Translations under genes and position numbers: made by a program | Shown: piece by piece, positions 54,890 through 64,000 of the stretch | How the letters are laid out: each line of letters starts with the position of its first letter | Numbering within the stretch: the first letter of the stretch is position 1 | The notes under the pieces: generated by a model | Told to the model about the DNA's origin: nothing | The model's input: the letters and a program-made list of their open reading frames with translations, nothing else | Databases searched by the model: none | Assembly (NCBI RefSeq): GCF_002836515.1 | Contig: NZ_PJBC01000011.1 | Coordinates: 62,001-126,000, forward strand | DNA: 64,000 nucleotides | Origin: Pseudomonas sp. Choline-02u-1 | GTDB taxonomy: Bacteria > Pseudomonadota > Gammaproteobacteria > Pseudomonadales > Pseudomonadaceae | Direction: 5' to 3'

Positions 54890-55121
54890 GCGGTACTCCT
54901 CGAAAGGGTCACGTTCGAATGGGTTGTGAAACTCATAAATCATTTCGAGACAGAGATTTCAAACCGCATGAAAGTAGTTTTCGTGGACAGGCAAGGCGTG
55001 TCGCTGGTGGGTATGTGTTGTCGTGATTAATGAAAATCGGCGGGCGGGATTTTCATGGTTTTTCTCATCACCACAAGCCCTGTGGGAGTGAGCTTGCCGT
55101 TATCACATCCGACATCTTCAC
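54890..55121. other. Gap upstream of the GntP operon
   Basis: No gene is supported. The operon promoter should lie here, but I find no convincing -35/-10 pair or operator. Confidence 0.4.
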
Positions 55122-55484
55122 CGCCTGACACACCGTCTTCGCGAGCAAGCCCGCTCCCACAGTTTCGATCGCATTCGTCCAGACAACATGCTGTCGACTT
55201 CTGGGAGTGGGCTTGCTCACGAAGGCGTCATCGCATCCAACATCCTCACTGGCTGACCCACCGCCTTCGCGAGCAAGCCCGCTCCCAAAGTTTTGATCGC
55301 ATTCGTCCAGACAACATGCTGTCGACTTCTGGGAGTGGGCTTGCTCACGAAGGCGTCATCGCATCCAACATCCTCACTGGCTGACCCACCGCATTAGCGA
55401 GCAAGCCCGTTCCCACAGTTTTGATCGCATTCCTTCAGACGGAATGCTGTCGACTTGTGGGAGCGGGCTTGCTCGCGAATGGCC
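55122..55484. repeat. Second tandem REP array, exact 128-bp period, three copies
   Basis: GCGAGCAAGCCCGCTCCCA-type cores begin at 55141, 55269 and 55397, exactly 128 bp apart. Each is paired with an inverted GGGAGTGGGCTTGCTCAC or GGGAGCGGGCTTGCTCGC core about 65-70 bp downstream. The spacer (GATCGCATTCGTCCAGACA and ATGCTGTCGACTT) repeats too, so complete units were duplicated. The last copy has diverged most. Confidence 0.92.
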
Positions 55485-55503
55485 TAACTCGGTGGTACTG
55501 AAT

Positions 55504-56397
55504 TCACACCATTTCGTTACGAATCCATTCAACCACCGACGTGCGCTTCGGCGTCCAGCCCAGCAGGTCGCGGGCGTGTTTGCCGCGGACGCGACTGTTG
55601 GAGCCGAGGCCGTAGTTGGCCATTTCATAGCCCCACTCGGCTTCGGCGTCCTGCAGTGGCCAGTCTTGCGGTTCGCCCAGATTGAGGGCTTCGGCCATGG
55701 CGGTAGTCATGTCGATGAACGAGGCTTCACCGCTTTCCACAAAGTAGAAAGTGCCCGGCAGATTCCTGGTCAGCGCCAGCCGATACAGGGCGACGACGTC
55801 TTCGATGTGCACGTTGGACCAGATGTTCTGGCCGCTGCCGACGTGGCGTACGACGGCGCTTTTGCGCGCCTGTTTCAGCAGTCGCGGCAGTTGCACGCTG
55901 TCACGTTTCACGCCGAGGCTGTGTCCGTAGATCAGGGTGTTGCAGATCACCGCCGAGTTCACGCCATCCTTCGCCGCAGCGAGCACAAAATTGTCGATGG
56001 CCACACGCGCCGCTTTGTCGACAGTCGGTTCCGGGAGGTTGTCTTCGTAGTAAATGACATCGCTGGATTTGCCGCCGGAGGCATCGCCGACGATGCTCGA
56101 TCCGCTGGTATGCAGAAAGACTTTATTGGAGCCGCGCAAAGCGTCGAGCAAGGCTTCAACTGCACCGCGATGATCACTGCTGGCAGCGTTGATCACGGCA
56201 TCGGCGGCACGCGCCTGCTCCGTGAGCAAGTGGCTATCATCGAGGGTACCGATTACCGCGTTCATACCCAGTGCTTTGAGCTCATCAGCCTGCTCGGCAC
56301 TACGCACCAGGCCGGTGACTGTATGCCCGGCCTGAACCAGACCGGTGGCGATGGAACCGCCAATAAAACCGGCAGCGCCGGTGACGAATACGTTCAT
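55504..56397 (-). CDS. NAD-dependent epimerase/dehydratase (atypical SDR)
   Basis: A 297-residue protein with an N-terminal Rossmann motif FVTGAAGFIGGSIATGL at about 4-20, and TSGSSIVGDAS near 96 where the catalytic Ser would lie. There is no clear YxxxK, so it belongs to the atypical SDR group and may bind NAD(P) without classic epimerase activity. It is a single gene 103 bp from a LysR regulator on the same strand. Substrate unknown. Confidence 0.85.
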   Translation of the reverse strand: MNVFVTGAAGFIGGSIATGLVQAGHTVTGLVRSAEQADELKALGMNAVIGTLDDSHLLTEQARAADAVINAASSDHRGAVEALLDALRGSNKVFLHTSGSSIVGDASGGKSSDVIYYEDNLPEPTVDKAARVAIDNFVLAAAKDGVNSAVICNTLIYGHSLGVKRDSVQLPRLLKQARKSAVVRHVGSGQNIWSNVHIEDVVALYRLALTRNLPGTFYFVESGEASFIDMTTAMAEALNLGEPQDWPLQDAEAEWGYEMANYGLGSNSRVRGKHARDLLGWTPKRTSVVEWIRNEMV

Positions 56398-56500
56398 GGA
56401 TTAACTCCCTGCGTGAATAAGTGATGCAGCGAGTATCGACCGCTCAACCTCGGCGAAAAACCCGCCACAGGCCAATTCACTCTTGCGCAGGGATCACGAA

Positions 56501-57412
56501 TCAGCCCTTGAATTCGGCGCTGGCGTAGGCGGCGAGTTTGCTCTGGATAAAGTCGAGGAAGCACTGGATGCGCAACGCCAGTTGCGAGTTGCGGTAGTAC
56601 ACGGCGTTGATCGGCTGGCGGTAGCCGCTGTTGAATTCACCCAGCAGGACTTTCAGGCGTCCGGCGCGGATGTCTTCGATGGTCATGAAGTGCGACAGAC
56701 AGGCGATGCCCTGCCCTTCCAGCGCCAAATGGCGCACGGTCTCGCCGCTGGAAGCGCTGATCGCCGGGGTGATCGGCCAGCGGTCGCCGTGCACATAGCG
56801 CAGCGGCCATTGGTTGAGGCCTTCGTTGTGGGTGAAGCCGAGCAGCGTGTGTTCACTCAGGTCAGCGACCTGCCGGGGCGCGCCGTGCTTTTTCAGGTAA
56901 GCAGGGCTGGCGACGATCAATAACGGACTGCAACCGAGCGAACGTGCGTGCAGCGTCGAATCGGCGAGGGTGCCGATGCGAATGGCGACGTCGGTGCTTT
57001 GTTCCAGCAGGTCAATGATCAGGTCATTGCTGTTGAGTTCGAGATGAATGTCCGGATACAACTGCCGGAACTCGTCGATGTAGGGAACGATGGCGTGGAG
57101 CATGAACGGCGAGGCGGCGTTTATGCGCAGCCGTCCGGACGGGGTTTGCTGGCGCGAGGACAGGCGTTCTTCGAGTTGATCCATCTGGTCGAGAATCAGC
57201 TTGGCCTGTTCGAAGAAGTACTTGCCCTCCTCGGTCAGATCCATGCGCCGCGTGGTGCGGTTGATCAGGGTGGTGTCGAGCTTGGCTTCCAGCTTCGATA
57301 ACGTGCGGCTGACGGCCGACGGCGTCTGCCCGACCTGTTCGGCAGCGGCGGAAATCGAACCGCACTCGATCACGCAGACGAAAATCTGCAACTCATCGGA
57401 TCTGGCTTTCAC
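56501..57412 (-). CDS. LysR-family transcriptional regulator
   Basis: A 303-residue regulator with an N-terminal helix-turn-helix (SDELQIFVCVIECGSISAAAEQVGQTPSAVSRTLSKLE at about 5-42) and a C-terminal periplasmic-binding-like effector domain. I choose the GTG at 57412, which has AAAGAGGG just upstream; the longer ORF from 57436 would include that site. A REP element separates it from mdaB, which lies upstream on the same strand. It may regulate mdaB or the SDR gene; the sequence does not tell. Confidence 0.9.
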   Translation of the reverse strand: MKARSDELQIFVCVIECGSISAAAEQVGQTPSAVSRTLSKLEAKLDTTLINRTTRRMDLTEEGKYFFEQAKLILDQMDQLEERLSSRQQTPSGRLRINAASPFMLHAIVPYIDEFRQLYPDIHLELNSNDLIIDLLEQSTDVAIRIGTLADSTLHARSLGCSPLLIVASPAYLKKHGAPRQVADLSEHTLLGFTHNEGLNQWPLRYVHGDRWPITPAISASSGETVRHLALEGQGIACLSHFMTIEDIRAGRLKVLLGEFNSGYRQPINAVYYRNSQLALRIQCFLDFIQSKLAAYASAEFKG

Positions 57413-57433
57413 GGATACCCTCTTTGAAATCGC

Positions 57434-57494
57434 CAAGATCGCAGCCAGTCGCCATCCCCCCTGCAGGAGCTGCCGCAGGCTGCGATCTTTTGCT
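57434..57494. repeat. REP pair (GATCGCAGCC type)
   Basis: AAGATCGCAGCC at 57434-57445 and GGCTGCGATCTTTTGCTG near 57478-57494 flank CTGCAGGAGCTGCCGC. Lying between mdaB and the LysR gene, both on the minus strand, it can serve as an mdaB terminator. Confidence 0.82.
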
Positions 57495-57521
57495 GTTACC
57501 CGGATAGTAGCCCGAAACCCA

Positions 57522-58112
57522 TCAATCCTTGAGGCCCAATACCTCAGTCAGATGCTGCTCATAACGCACCACATCATTTTCGATATTCGGACGCTTCATC
57601 ACGTCAACGCAAAGGAAGGTTGGCAACGCGGTCATGCCGAGGAATTCGTTGGCCTTGTGGAACGGGAAATACACTGCATCCACGCCCTTGGCTTCGAAGA
57701 AATCCGTCGGATCATCGAAGGCTTGCTGGGGTGCGTTCCAGGTCAGTGACAGCATGTATTGCTTGCCCTGAATCAGACCGCCACTGCCGTACTTCTGCGA
57801 GGCATCGGAGCGGGTCCGACCGTCGCTGGCGTAGAGGCTGCCGTGGCCCTCGGTGAAGACTTCGTCGATGTATTTTTTCACCGTCCACGGCGCGCCCATC
57901 CACCAGCCCGGCATCTGGTAAATGATCACGTCGGCCCAGAGGAATTTCGCCACTTCTTCGGCCACGTCGTAGCCCTCATCAATGAAGGTGGTCTTGACGT
58001 CGAGACCGCCGCGATCGAGCACGCTCAGCGCGGTTTCGTGCAGGGTGGTGTTGTAGCGGCCATCGGAGTGGGCGAATTTTTTACCGCCATTGAGCAGCAG
58101 GACTTTTTTCAT
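57522..58112 (-). CDS. mdaB: NAD(P)H quinone reductase MdaB (modulator of drug activity B)
   Basis: Flavodoxin-fold FAD enzyme that reduces quinones by two electrons and protects against oxidative stress. The 196-residue length is standard. It begins KKVLLLNGGKKFAHSDGRYN and has the family signature YQMPGWWMGAPWTVKKYIDE near 65-84. A nearby monooxygenase (ABM) gene on the other strand forms an mdaB/ygiN-like pair, although here the two are divergent. Confidence 0.93.
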   Translation of the reverse strand: MKKVLLLNGGKKFAHSDGRYNTTLHETALSVLDRGGLDVKTTFIDEGYDVAEEVAKFLWADVIIYQMPGWWMGAPWTVKKYIDEVFTEGHGSLYASDGRTRSDASQKYGSGGLIQGKQYMLSLTWNAPQQAFDDPTDFFEAKGVDAVYFPFHKANEFLGMTALPTFLCVDVMKRPNIENDVVRYEQHLTEVLGLKD

Positions 58113-58293
58113 CGAAAAACCTCGGCGCAGCCTTTGAGGCTGGATTGAAACAGGAATTGGAATGACGGCAGATTAACCATCGAGCTCGCGCGGAAACAGC
58201 CACATCGGCGCAAAATACATTTGAGCAAAACGCACGAATCGATCACCAATTGTTGCCGTAGCATCGCCGCTTTCTGCTTTTGAGGAAGTTGTG

Positions 58294-58608
58294 ATGAGTG
58301 AACGCCAGGGTTTCATCCTGCACGCCAAGACCCGCCCGGAAAAAGCCGCTGAATTCGAAGCGCTGTTCCGTGCTTACGTCGAGCCGAGCCGCGCCGAACC
58401 GGGCTGCATCGAGTACCACATGCTGCGCGACCAGCAGGATCCGACACTGTTTATCTTCTACGAGATCTGGGCCAGCCAGGCGCATCTGGATGAGCACTCG
58501 GCATTGCCGCACATGACGGAGTTCTTCGCCAAACGCATGGAATATCTGCAGCAAGATTTCGATATCCGCCCGATCGACATGCTCAGCGAATCGTCGGCTA
58601 GCCGCTGA
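58294..58608 (+). CDS. Antibiotic biosynthesis monooxygenase (ABM/YgiN-like) family protein
   Basis: A 104-residue dimeric alpha+beta barrel protein. Motifs are FILHAKTRPEKAAEFEALF and EPGCIEYHMLRDQQDPTLFIFYEIWASQ. The ATG at 58294 follows GAGGAAG; a GTG one codon upstream is less likely. In E. coli YgiN acts with MdaB on quinones, which fits the neighbour. The last 11 bp overlap the convergent TauE gene. Confidence 0.9.
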   Translation: MSERQGFILHAKTRPEKAAEFEALFRAYVEPSRAEPGCIEYHMLRDQQDPTLFIFYEIWASQAHLDEHSALPHMTEFFAKRMEYLQQDFDIRPIDMLSESSASR

Positions 58609-59362
58609 TCAGCAAATGGGCGCCGAGCGCGCCCAGTCCGACGAAGAACACACGCTTGAACAGCACGGCACTGATGCGCTGGCGCAGCCATTGGCCAAGC
58701 CACATGCCGAGCATGGCCGGGATCAGCGCCAGCAGCGAGGCGCTCAATTCGCCACCGCCGAGTGCGCCGTGCCAGAGCAGCCCAAGCGCCAGCGCCAGGG
58801 TCGAAACCGTGAAGGACAGGCCGAGCGCCTGCACCAGCTCATCGCGGCTCAGCCCCAGTGCTTGCAGGTACGGCACCGCCGGAATCACGAAGACGCCGGT
58901 GGCGGAGGTGATGACGCCCGTAATCAGGCCGGACAGCGGGCCAAGCCACGATTCATGCTCGGGTTTGACCTGTAGCGTGGGCAGGAACAATCCGCTCAAC
59001 GCATACAGCAACAGCGCCGCGCCGAGTCCGCGCACCACCCAGTGCCCGCCGGACAGACCGATCCAGAGGATGCCGAGTCCGGTGCCGAGGAAAATCATCA
59101 GCAACATGGGCCAGAGGCGTTTCATCAAGCTTTTCAGATGGCCGCCGAAGGTCAGTTGCCAGAGATTGGTCAGGGTAGCGGGGATGATCAACAATGCAGC
59201 TGCCTGCGCCGGCGCCATAGCCAGACCAAGCAGGCCCATGGCGACAGTGGGCAGGCCGAGGCCGATGACGCCTTTGACCATGCCGGCGAGCAGGAAAGTA
59301 GCGATGACCAATAGAGACAGGGTCAGGCCGAGGTTTTGGTAAAAGTTGGTGAGTGTGTGCAT
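58598..59362 (-). CDS. TauE/SafE-family sulfite/anion exporter-like membrane protein
   Basis: A 254-residue protein with about 8 membrane helices. The family motifs VKGVIGLGLPTVAMGLLGLAM near 25-45 and GLITGVITSATGVFVIPAVPYLQALGL near 138-164 form the duplicated half-repeats. The ATG at 59362 is chosen; 52 further codons upstream have no membrane character. It overlaps the ABM gene tail to tail and is divergent from a LysR gene that may regulate it. Substrate unknown. Confidence 0.9.
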   Translation of the reverse strand: MHTLTNFYQNLGLTLSLLVIATFLLAGMVKGVIGLGLPTVAMGLLGLAMAPAQAAALLIIPATLTNLWQLTFGGHLKSLMKRLWPMLLMIFLGTGLGILWIGLSGGHWVVRGLGAALLLYALSGLFLPTLQVKPEHESWLGPLSGLITGVITSATGVFVIPAVPYLQALGLSRDELVQALGLSFTVSTLALALGLLWHGALGGGELSASLLALIPAMLGMWLGQWLRQRISAVLFKRVFFVGLGALGAHLLISG

Positions 59363-59501
59363 GGGGATAATGTGCACTGATCCGGGCTGGATGAAAATCT
59401 GCCATATACTGAGCCTGCCTCTGTCAGGACAGGAGGCTGAACTTTGCATTGATGCGTCTGACCTCATCGCGGCAAGCCACCACAATCCACAGGCAAACCC
59501 C

Positions 59502-60440
59502 ATGCACTTCGACCTCACCGACCTGCGCCTCTACCTGCACATCCTCGACACCGGCAATATCACCGCAGGCGCCGCCCGCAGTCACTTGTCCCTCGCTGCC
59601 GCCAGCGCCCGAATCCGCGCGATGGAAGCCTCGCTGGGCGCCGAGTTTCTCGAACGCGGCCGCCGTGGCGTCACCCCGACGCCCGCCGGCAAAGCCCTCG
59701 CCCGCCATGCGCGCATCCTTCTGCAACAGGCCGAACGCATGCAGCAGGATCTGGCCGATTATGCGCAAGGCGTCAAAGGCCAGGTGCGGCTGTTGTGCAA
59801 CACCACGGCGATCACCGAGTACCTGCCGGAAGTGCTCGCGGACTTTCTGCGCAACCATCCCAATCTGGACATTGATCTGCAGGAATTACCCAGCGCGCGA
59901 ATTACCCATGCCTTGCGTGAAGGCGCAGCGGATCTGGGCATCGTCTCCGACGCGGTCGACACAAACGGCTTACAGACTCAGGCGTTTCGCGACGATCCGC
60001 TGGTGTTGATTCTTCCGCTCGATCACCCGCTGTCTGATGCCGCCGAGGTCAGCTTCAGCGACGCGTTGCAGCATGACTTTGTCGGACTGAGCGCCGACAG
60101 CGCATTGGCGATTTATCTGGAAGAACAGGCGCTGCACAGCGGCGCACGGATGCAGGTGCGCATACGCGCCGATGGCTTTGATGGCGCGATGCGCATGGTC
60201 GCCCGAGGCGCCGGACTGGCCATCGTGCCCTTGGCCGCTGTCGAACGCGCGAGGGGCGATCGGTTCGAGTGCGTGACTCTCAACGAGCCATGGGCGCGCC
60301 GCAGGTTATTGCTCTGCACAAGAGACTTCGCGGCACTGCCGGGTTATGCCCAGGCGTTGTTACAAGCGCTCATCAATGCGCGCGTTTCTGAGCACTCCGA
60401 TGTCGACCCCAGACAACTGAACGGCGACCGGGCGCTATAG
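59502..60440 (+). CDS. LysR-family transcriptional regulator
   Basis: A 312-residue regulator. The helix-turn-helix lies at about 3-62 (LTDLRLYLHILDTGNITAGAARSHLSLAAASARI). The effector domain includes ALREGAADLGIVSDAVDTNGL near 133 and MRMVARGAGLAIVPLAAVER near 233. The ATG at 59502 gives the normal LysR N-terminus. It is divergent from the TauE/SafE gene, the usual layout for a LysR target. Confidence 0.9.
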   Translation: MHFDLTDLRLYLHILDTGNITAGAARSHLSLAAASARIRAMEASLGAEFLERGRRGVTPTPAGKALARHARILLQQAERMQQDLADYAQGVKGQVRLLCNTTAITEYLPEVLADFLRNHPNLDIDLQELPSARITHALREGAADLGIVSDAVDTNGLQTQAFRDDPLVLILPLDHPLSDAAEVSFSDALQHDFVGLSADSALAIYLEEQALHSGARMQVRIRADGFDGAMRMVARGAGLAIVPLAAVERARGDRFECVTLNEPWARRRLLLCTRDFAALPGYAQALLQALINARVSEHSDVDPRQLNGDRAL

Positions 60441-60481
60441 GGTGCAACTTCGATTTTCAAGTCCACTTGACCGGAGTTCCC

Positions 60482-60832
60482 ATGACCGCGACCGCCCCAA
60501 TCACCGTTCTGCGCGACACTCACCCGCTGCCGGTACTCGACGCCTGCAAGTGGGAAAAACTCGAAGGCGACCCGCACACCGTCAACCTCAATGCGTACAC
60601 CAGCGAAGACGGCAGCAAGATCATGGGCACCTGGATCTGTACGCCGGGCAAGTGGCGCGTCGATTATGTGAAGTGGGAATACTGCCATTTCCAGGAAGGC
60701 TACTGCGTGATCACCCCGGACGGCATGGCGCCGATCCACCTGCGCGCCGGCGATATCTTCGTGGTTGAGCCGGGTATGAAGGGCACGTGGGAAGTGGTCG
60801 AGACCGTGCGCAAGTATTTCGTGTTCGCCTGA
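60482..60832 (+). CDS. Cupin-domain protein
   Basis: A 116-residue single-domain cupin (Cupin_3-like). WEYCHFQEGYCVITPDG and IHLRAGDIFVVEPGMKGTWEVVETVRKYFV show the double-stranded beta-helix motifs. The ATG at 60482 follows CCGGAG and lies 42 bp after the LysR gene on the same strand. Enzymatic role unknown; such proteins often bind amino-sugar or ureido compounds. Confidence 0.88.
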   Translation: MTATAPITVLRDTHPLPVLDACKWEKLEGDPHTVNLNAYTSEDGSKIMGTWICTPGKWRVDYVKWEYCHFQEGYCVITPDGMAPIHLRAGDIFVVEPGMKGTWEVVETVRKYFVFA

Positions 60833-60834
60833 TG

Positions 60835-60872
60835 CAAAAAAGCCGGGGAATCACCCGACGTGATTTCCCGGC
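60835..60872. terminator. Terminator between the cupin gene and mmsB
   Basis: GCCGGGGAATCAC and GTGATTTCCCGGC (one G-T pair, five-base loop, 60842-60872) have an A-run on the left. On the minus strand this gives a stem followed by six or more T residues, so it can end the mmsAB transcript; it also lies just after the cupin stop. Confidence 0.7.
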
Positions 60873-60898
60873 AAATGATATTCATACCACCACGATCC

Positions 60899-60994
60899 CA
60901 ATGTGGGAGCGAGTTTGCTCGCCAAAGCGGACTGTCAGTCAATCATCTATTGATACAGACGCCGTCTTCGCGAGCAGGCTCGCTCACACAGGTT
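60899..60994. repeat. Diverged REP doublet
   Basis: ATGTGGGAGCGAGTTTGCTC and the inverted GCGAGCAGGCTCGCTCACAC are about 50 bp apart, just before the mmsB stop. It is a variant of the GCGAGCAAGCCCGCTCCCAC family. Confidence 0.75.
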
Positions 60995-61009
60995 TTTCAC
61001 CAAGGCCTT

Positions 61010-61897
61010 CTACTGTGGTTTGCGATAGCTGTTGATGATCGCCGAGAAGTCTTTACCGCCATCACCACGCTGACTCATCGCCTGATACAACTGCTGCGCC
61101 ACCGCGCCGAGCACAACCGGTTGGTGCGCCTGCCGCGCCGCTTCTGTGGCCAGACCGAGATCCTTGAGCATCAACTCCGCCCCGAAGCCACCGGTATATC
61201 CGCGCGAGGCCGGCGCCGTCTCGACGATGCCCGGCCACGGGTTGTACATTTCCGAACTCCAGCAACGGCCGGTCGAGCTGTTGATGATCCCGGCCAGCAC
61301 CGAGGTGTCGATGCCCAGCGCATCGCCCAAAGCCATCGCCTCGCTGACGCCGACCATCGAGATCGCCAGCAGCAGGTTGTTGCAGATTTTGGCGATCTGG
61401 CCGGTGCCGACTTCACCGCAATGCACGATGTTGCGGCCCATCTGCGCCAGCACCGGTTGCAGGGTCGCGAACAACGCCGGGGTAGCGCCGACCATGAAGG
61501 TCAGCGTCCCGGCCGTAGCACCGCCGGTGCCACCTGACACTGGCGCATCAGCCATGGCCACGCCGTGTTTGGCCGCTGCGGCCGCTACGTCGCGCGCGGT
61601 CTGCGGATCGATGGTGCTGCAATCCACCGCCGGCACGCCTTGGCGAATGCCGGCGAGCACGCCCTCTTCACCCAGCCAGACACTGCGCACGTGTACAGCC
61701 GCCGGGAGCATGGTGATCACCAGTTCGGCATCTTCCGCCGCCTCGCGGGCTGAAGCGCGGATGGTGCCACCCAGTTGCTCGAGTTCCGCCAGCACGGTTT
61801 TGTTCAGGTCGACCAGATTCAGCGAGTGGCCGGCCTTGATCAGGTTGCGCGCCATCGGCGCGCCCATGTTGCCCAGCCCGATAAATGCGATTTTCAT
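61010..61897 (-). CDS. mmsB: 3-hydroxyisobutyrate dehydrogenase MmsB
   Basis: NAD+-dependent enzyme of valine catabolism, converting 3-hydroxyisobutyrate to methylmalonate semialdehyde. The 295-residue protein has the Rossmann motif IAFIGLGNMGAPMARNLIKAGH at 3-24, DAPVSGGTGGATAGTLTFMVG near 117, and the catalytic Lys in GQIAKICNNLLLA near 167-179. It follows mmsA by 10 bp on the same strand, the usual mmsA-mmsB operon. Confidence 0.93.
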   Translation of the reverse strand: MKIAFIGLGNMGAPMARNLIKAGHSLNLVDLNKTVLAELEQLGGTIRASAREAAEDAELVITMLPAAVHVRSVWLGEEGVLAGIRQGVPAVDCSTIDPQTARDVAAAAAKHGVAMADAPVSGGTGGATAGTLTFMVGATPALFATLQPVLAQMGRNIVHCGEVGTGQIAKICNNLLLAISMVGVSEAMALGDALGIDTSVLAGIINSSTGRCWSSEMYNPWPGIVETAPASRGYTGGFGAELMLKDLGLATEAARQAHQPVVLGAVAQQLYQAMSQRGDGGKDFSAIINSYRKPQ

Positions 61898-61907
61898 GAT
61901 CGAATCC

Positions 61908-63434
<1,527 letters not shown>

Positions 63435-63582
63435 GCTGGTCTCCAGAACTTGTTTTTATCGTAGGAGCCAAGGCGAAAGGTTCGCCTTGAGATGAGGCGT
63501 GTGTCCAGAATGGTTGTCGGACGGTTTTTGGAGTATAGATGTGCAAACTTCTAATAAGAACGCACATATAAGCCCGTCCATC

Positions 63583-64000
63583 ATGCAAAAAAACATCACC
63601 TCGCTAGGCTCGCTGAACTGGGACGACCTGAAGTTTTTCCTCGAAGTCGCCCGCACCCGCAAAGCCAGTACCGCCGCCAAACGGCTGGCCGTCGACTACA
63701 CCACGGTGTCGCGCCGGATCAGTTCGCTGGAAGCAGCGCTCGGTACATTGCTGTTCGAAAAATCCCGCACCAGCGGTTTCGTCCTGACCACAGAGGGTCA
63801 GCGCTTGCTCGGCTATGCCGAGTCGATCGAAAGCACGTTGCACATGGCCTGCGAGCAAGTCTCGGGCTCCGGCGTGGCTCTGTCCGGGCATGTGCGCATG
63901 GGCTGCACCGAAGGCTTCGGCAGTTTTTTCATCACCCCGCAGCTGAGCCATTTCGTCGACGCCTACCCAGCTATCTCGGTGGACATCCTGCCGCTGCCGC
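63583..64000 (+). CDS. LysR-family regulator, 5' part (runs off the window)
   Basis: 139 residues are present, starting MQKNITSLGSLNWDDLKFFLEV, with a LysR-type helix-turn-helix (RKASTAAKRLAVDYTTVSRRISSLE at about 26-51) and the start of the effector domain. There is no stop before the window end. It is divergent from mmsA across about 150 bp, so it is probably the mmsAB regulator; P. aeruginosa uses an AraC-type MmsR at this position, as I recall, so a LysR here would be a different control. Confidence 0.88.
   Translation, partial: MQKNITSLGSLNWDDLKFFLEVARTRKASTAAKRLAVDYTTVSRRISSLEAALGTLLFEKSRTSGFVLTTEGQRLLGYAESIESTLHMACEQVSGSGVALSGHVRMGCTEGFGSFFITPQLSHFVDAYPAISVDILPLP

Overview
The window looks like a Pseudomonas chromosome, most likely of the P. 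fluorescens group. The basis is gene content and order as I recall them from P. aeruginosa (ftsH-rlmE / yhbY / greA-carB-carA / dapB-dnaJ-dnaK-grpE / recN / fur / bamE-ratB-ratA / smpB / lldR-lldP), the high GC content, typical Pseudomonas REP sequences, and a DUF6124-type gene with its characteristic leader. No database search was possible. Family names come from motifs and remembered gene order.

Region 1 (1-18.4 kb) is conserved housekeeping DNA. It holds the 5' part of ftsH, rlmE, yhbY, greA, the carbamoyl-phosphate synthetase genes, the grpE-dnaK-dnaJ-dapB heat-shock operon with a near-perfect sigma-32 promoter, recN with a LexA-like box, a fur gene whose product has no cysteine, bamE, ratB, ratA, an NSS-type sodium symporter and smpB.

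Region 2 (18.4-27.2 kb) is a lactate-use locus. It comprises the GntR regulator lldR, a TTGGT-N3-ACCAA operator, lactate permease lldP, the iron-sulfur L-lactate oxidation system lutABC, and a large FAD/Fe-S D-lactate dehydrogenase. Two small paralogous exported proteins and the tmRNA gene ssrA follow.

Region 3 (28.5-33.3 kb) is an accessory segment just downstream of ssrA, a classic integration hotspot. It has five same-strand genes: a small zinc-ribbon protein, a WYL-domain regulator of the kind that controls defence operons, a coiled-coil/glycine-zipper membrane protein, a membrane protein with an HNH-nuclease-like motif, and a YkgJ-type Cys-cluster protein overlapping it by 4 bases. This is the best candidate here for an undescribed system.

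Region 4 (33.3-64 kb) is metabolic and regulatory. It holds a betaine-type ABC importer (YehZYXW/OsmF-like) beside a GlxA-type regulator and two hydrolases; rimJ; an HBM-type chemoreceptor; a translationally coupled AGPS-like oxidase / GlpD-like dehydrogenase / FGGY kinase operon with a divergent AraC regulator; a DUF6124 gene with a highly structured leader; a GntP permease / RpiR regulator / N-acyl-D-amino-acid deacylase operon; an SDR, LysR regulators, mdaB, a monooxygenase, a TauE/SafE exporter and a cupin; then mmsAB with a divergent LysR gene cut by the window end. Two tandem REP arrays (about 134 bp and 128 bp periods) and several single REP elements lie between genes here.
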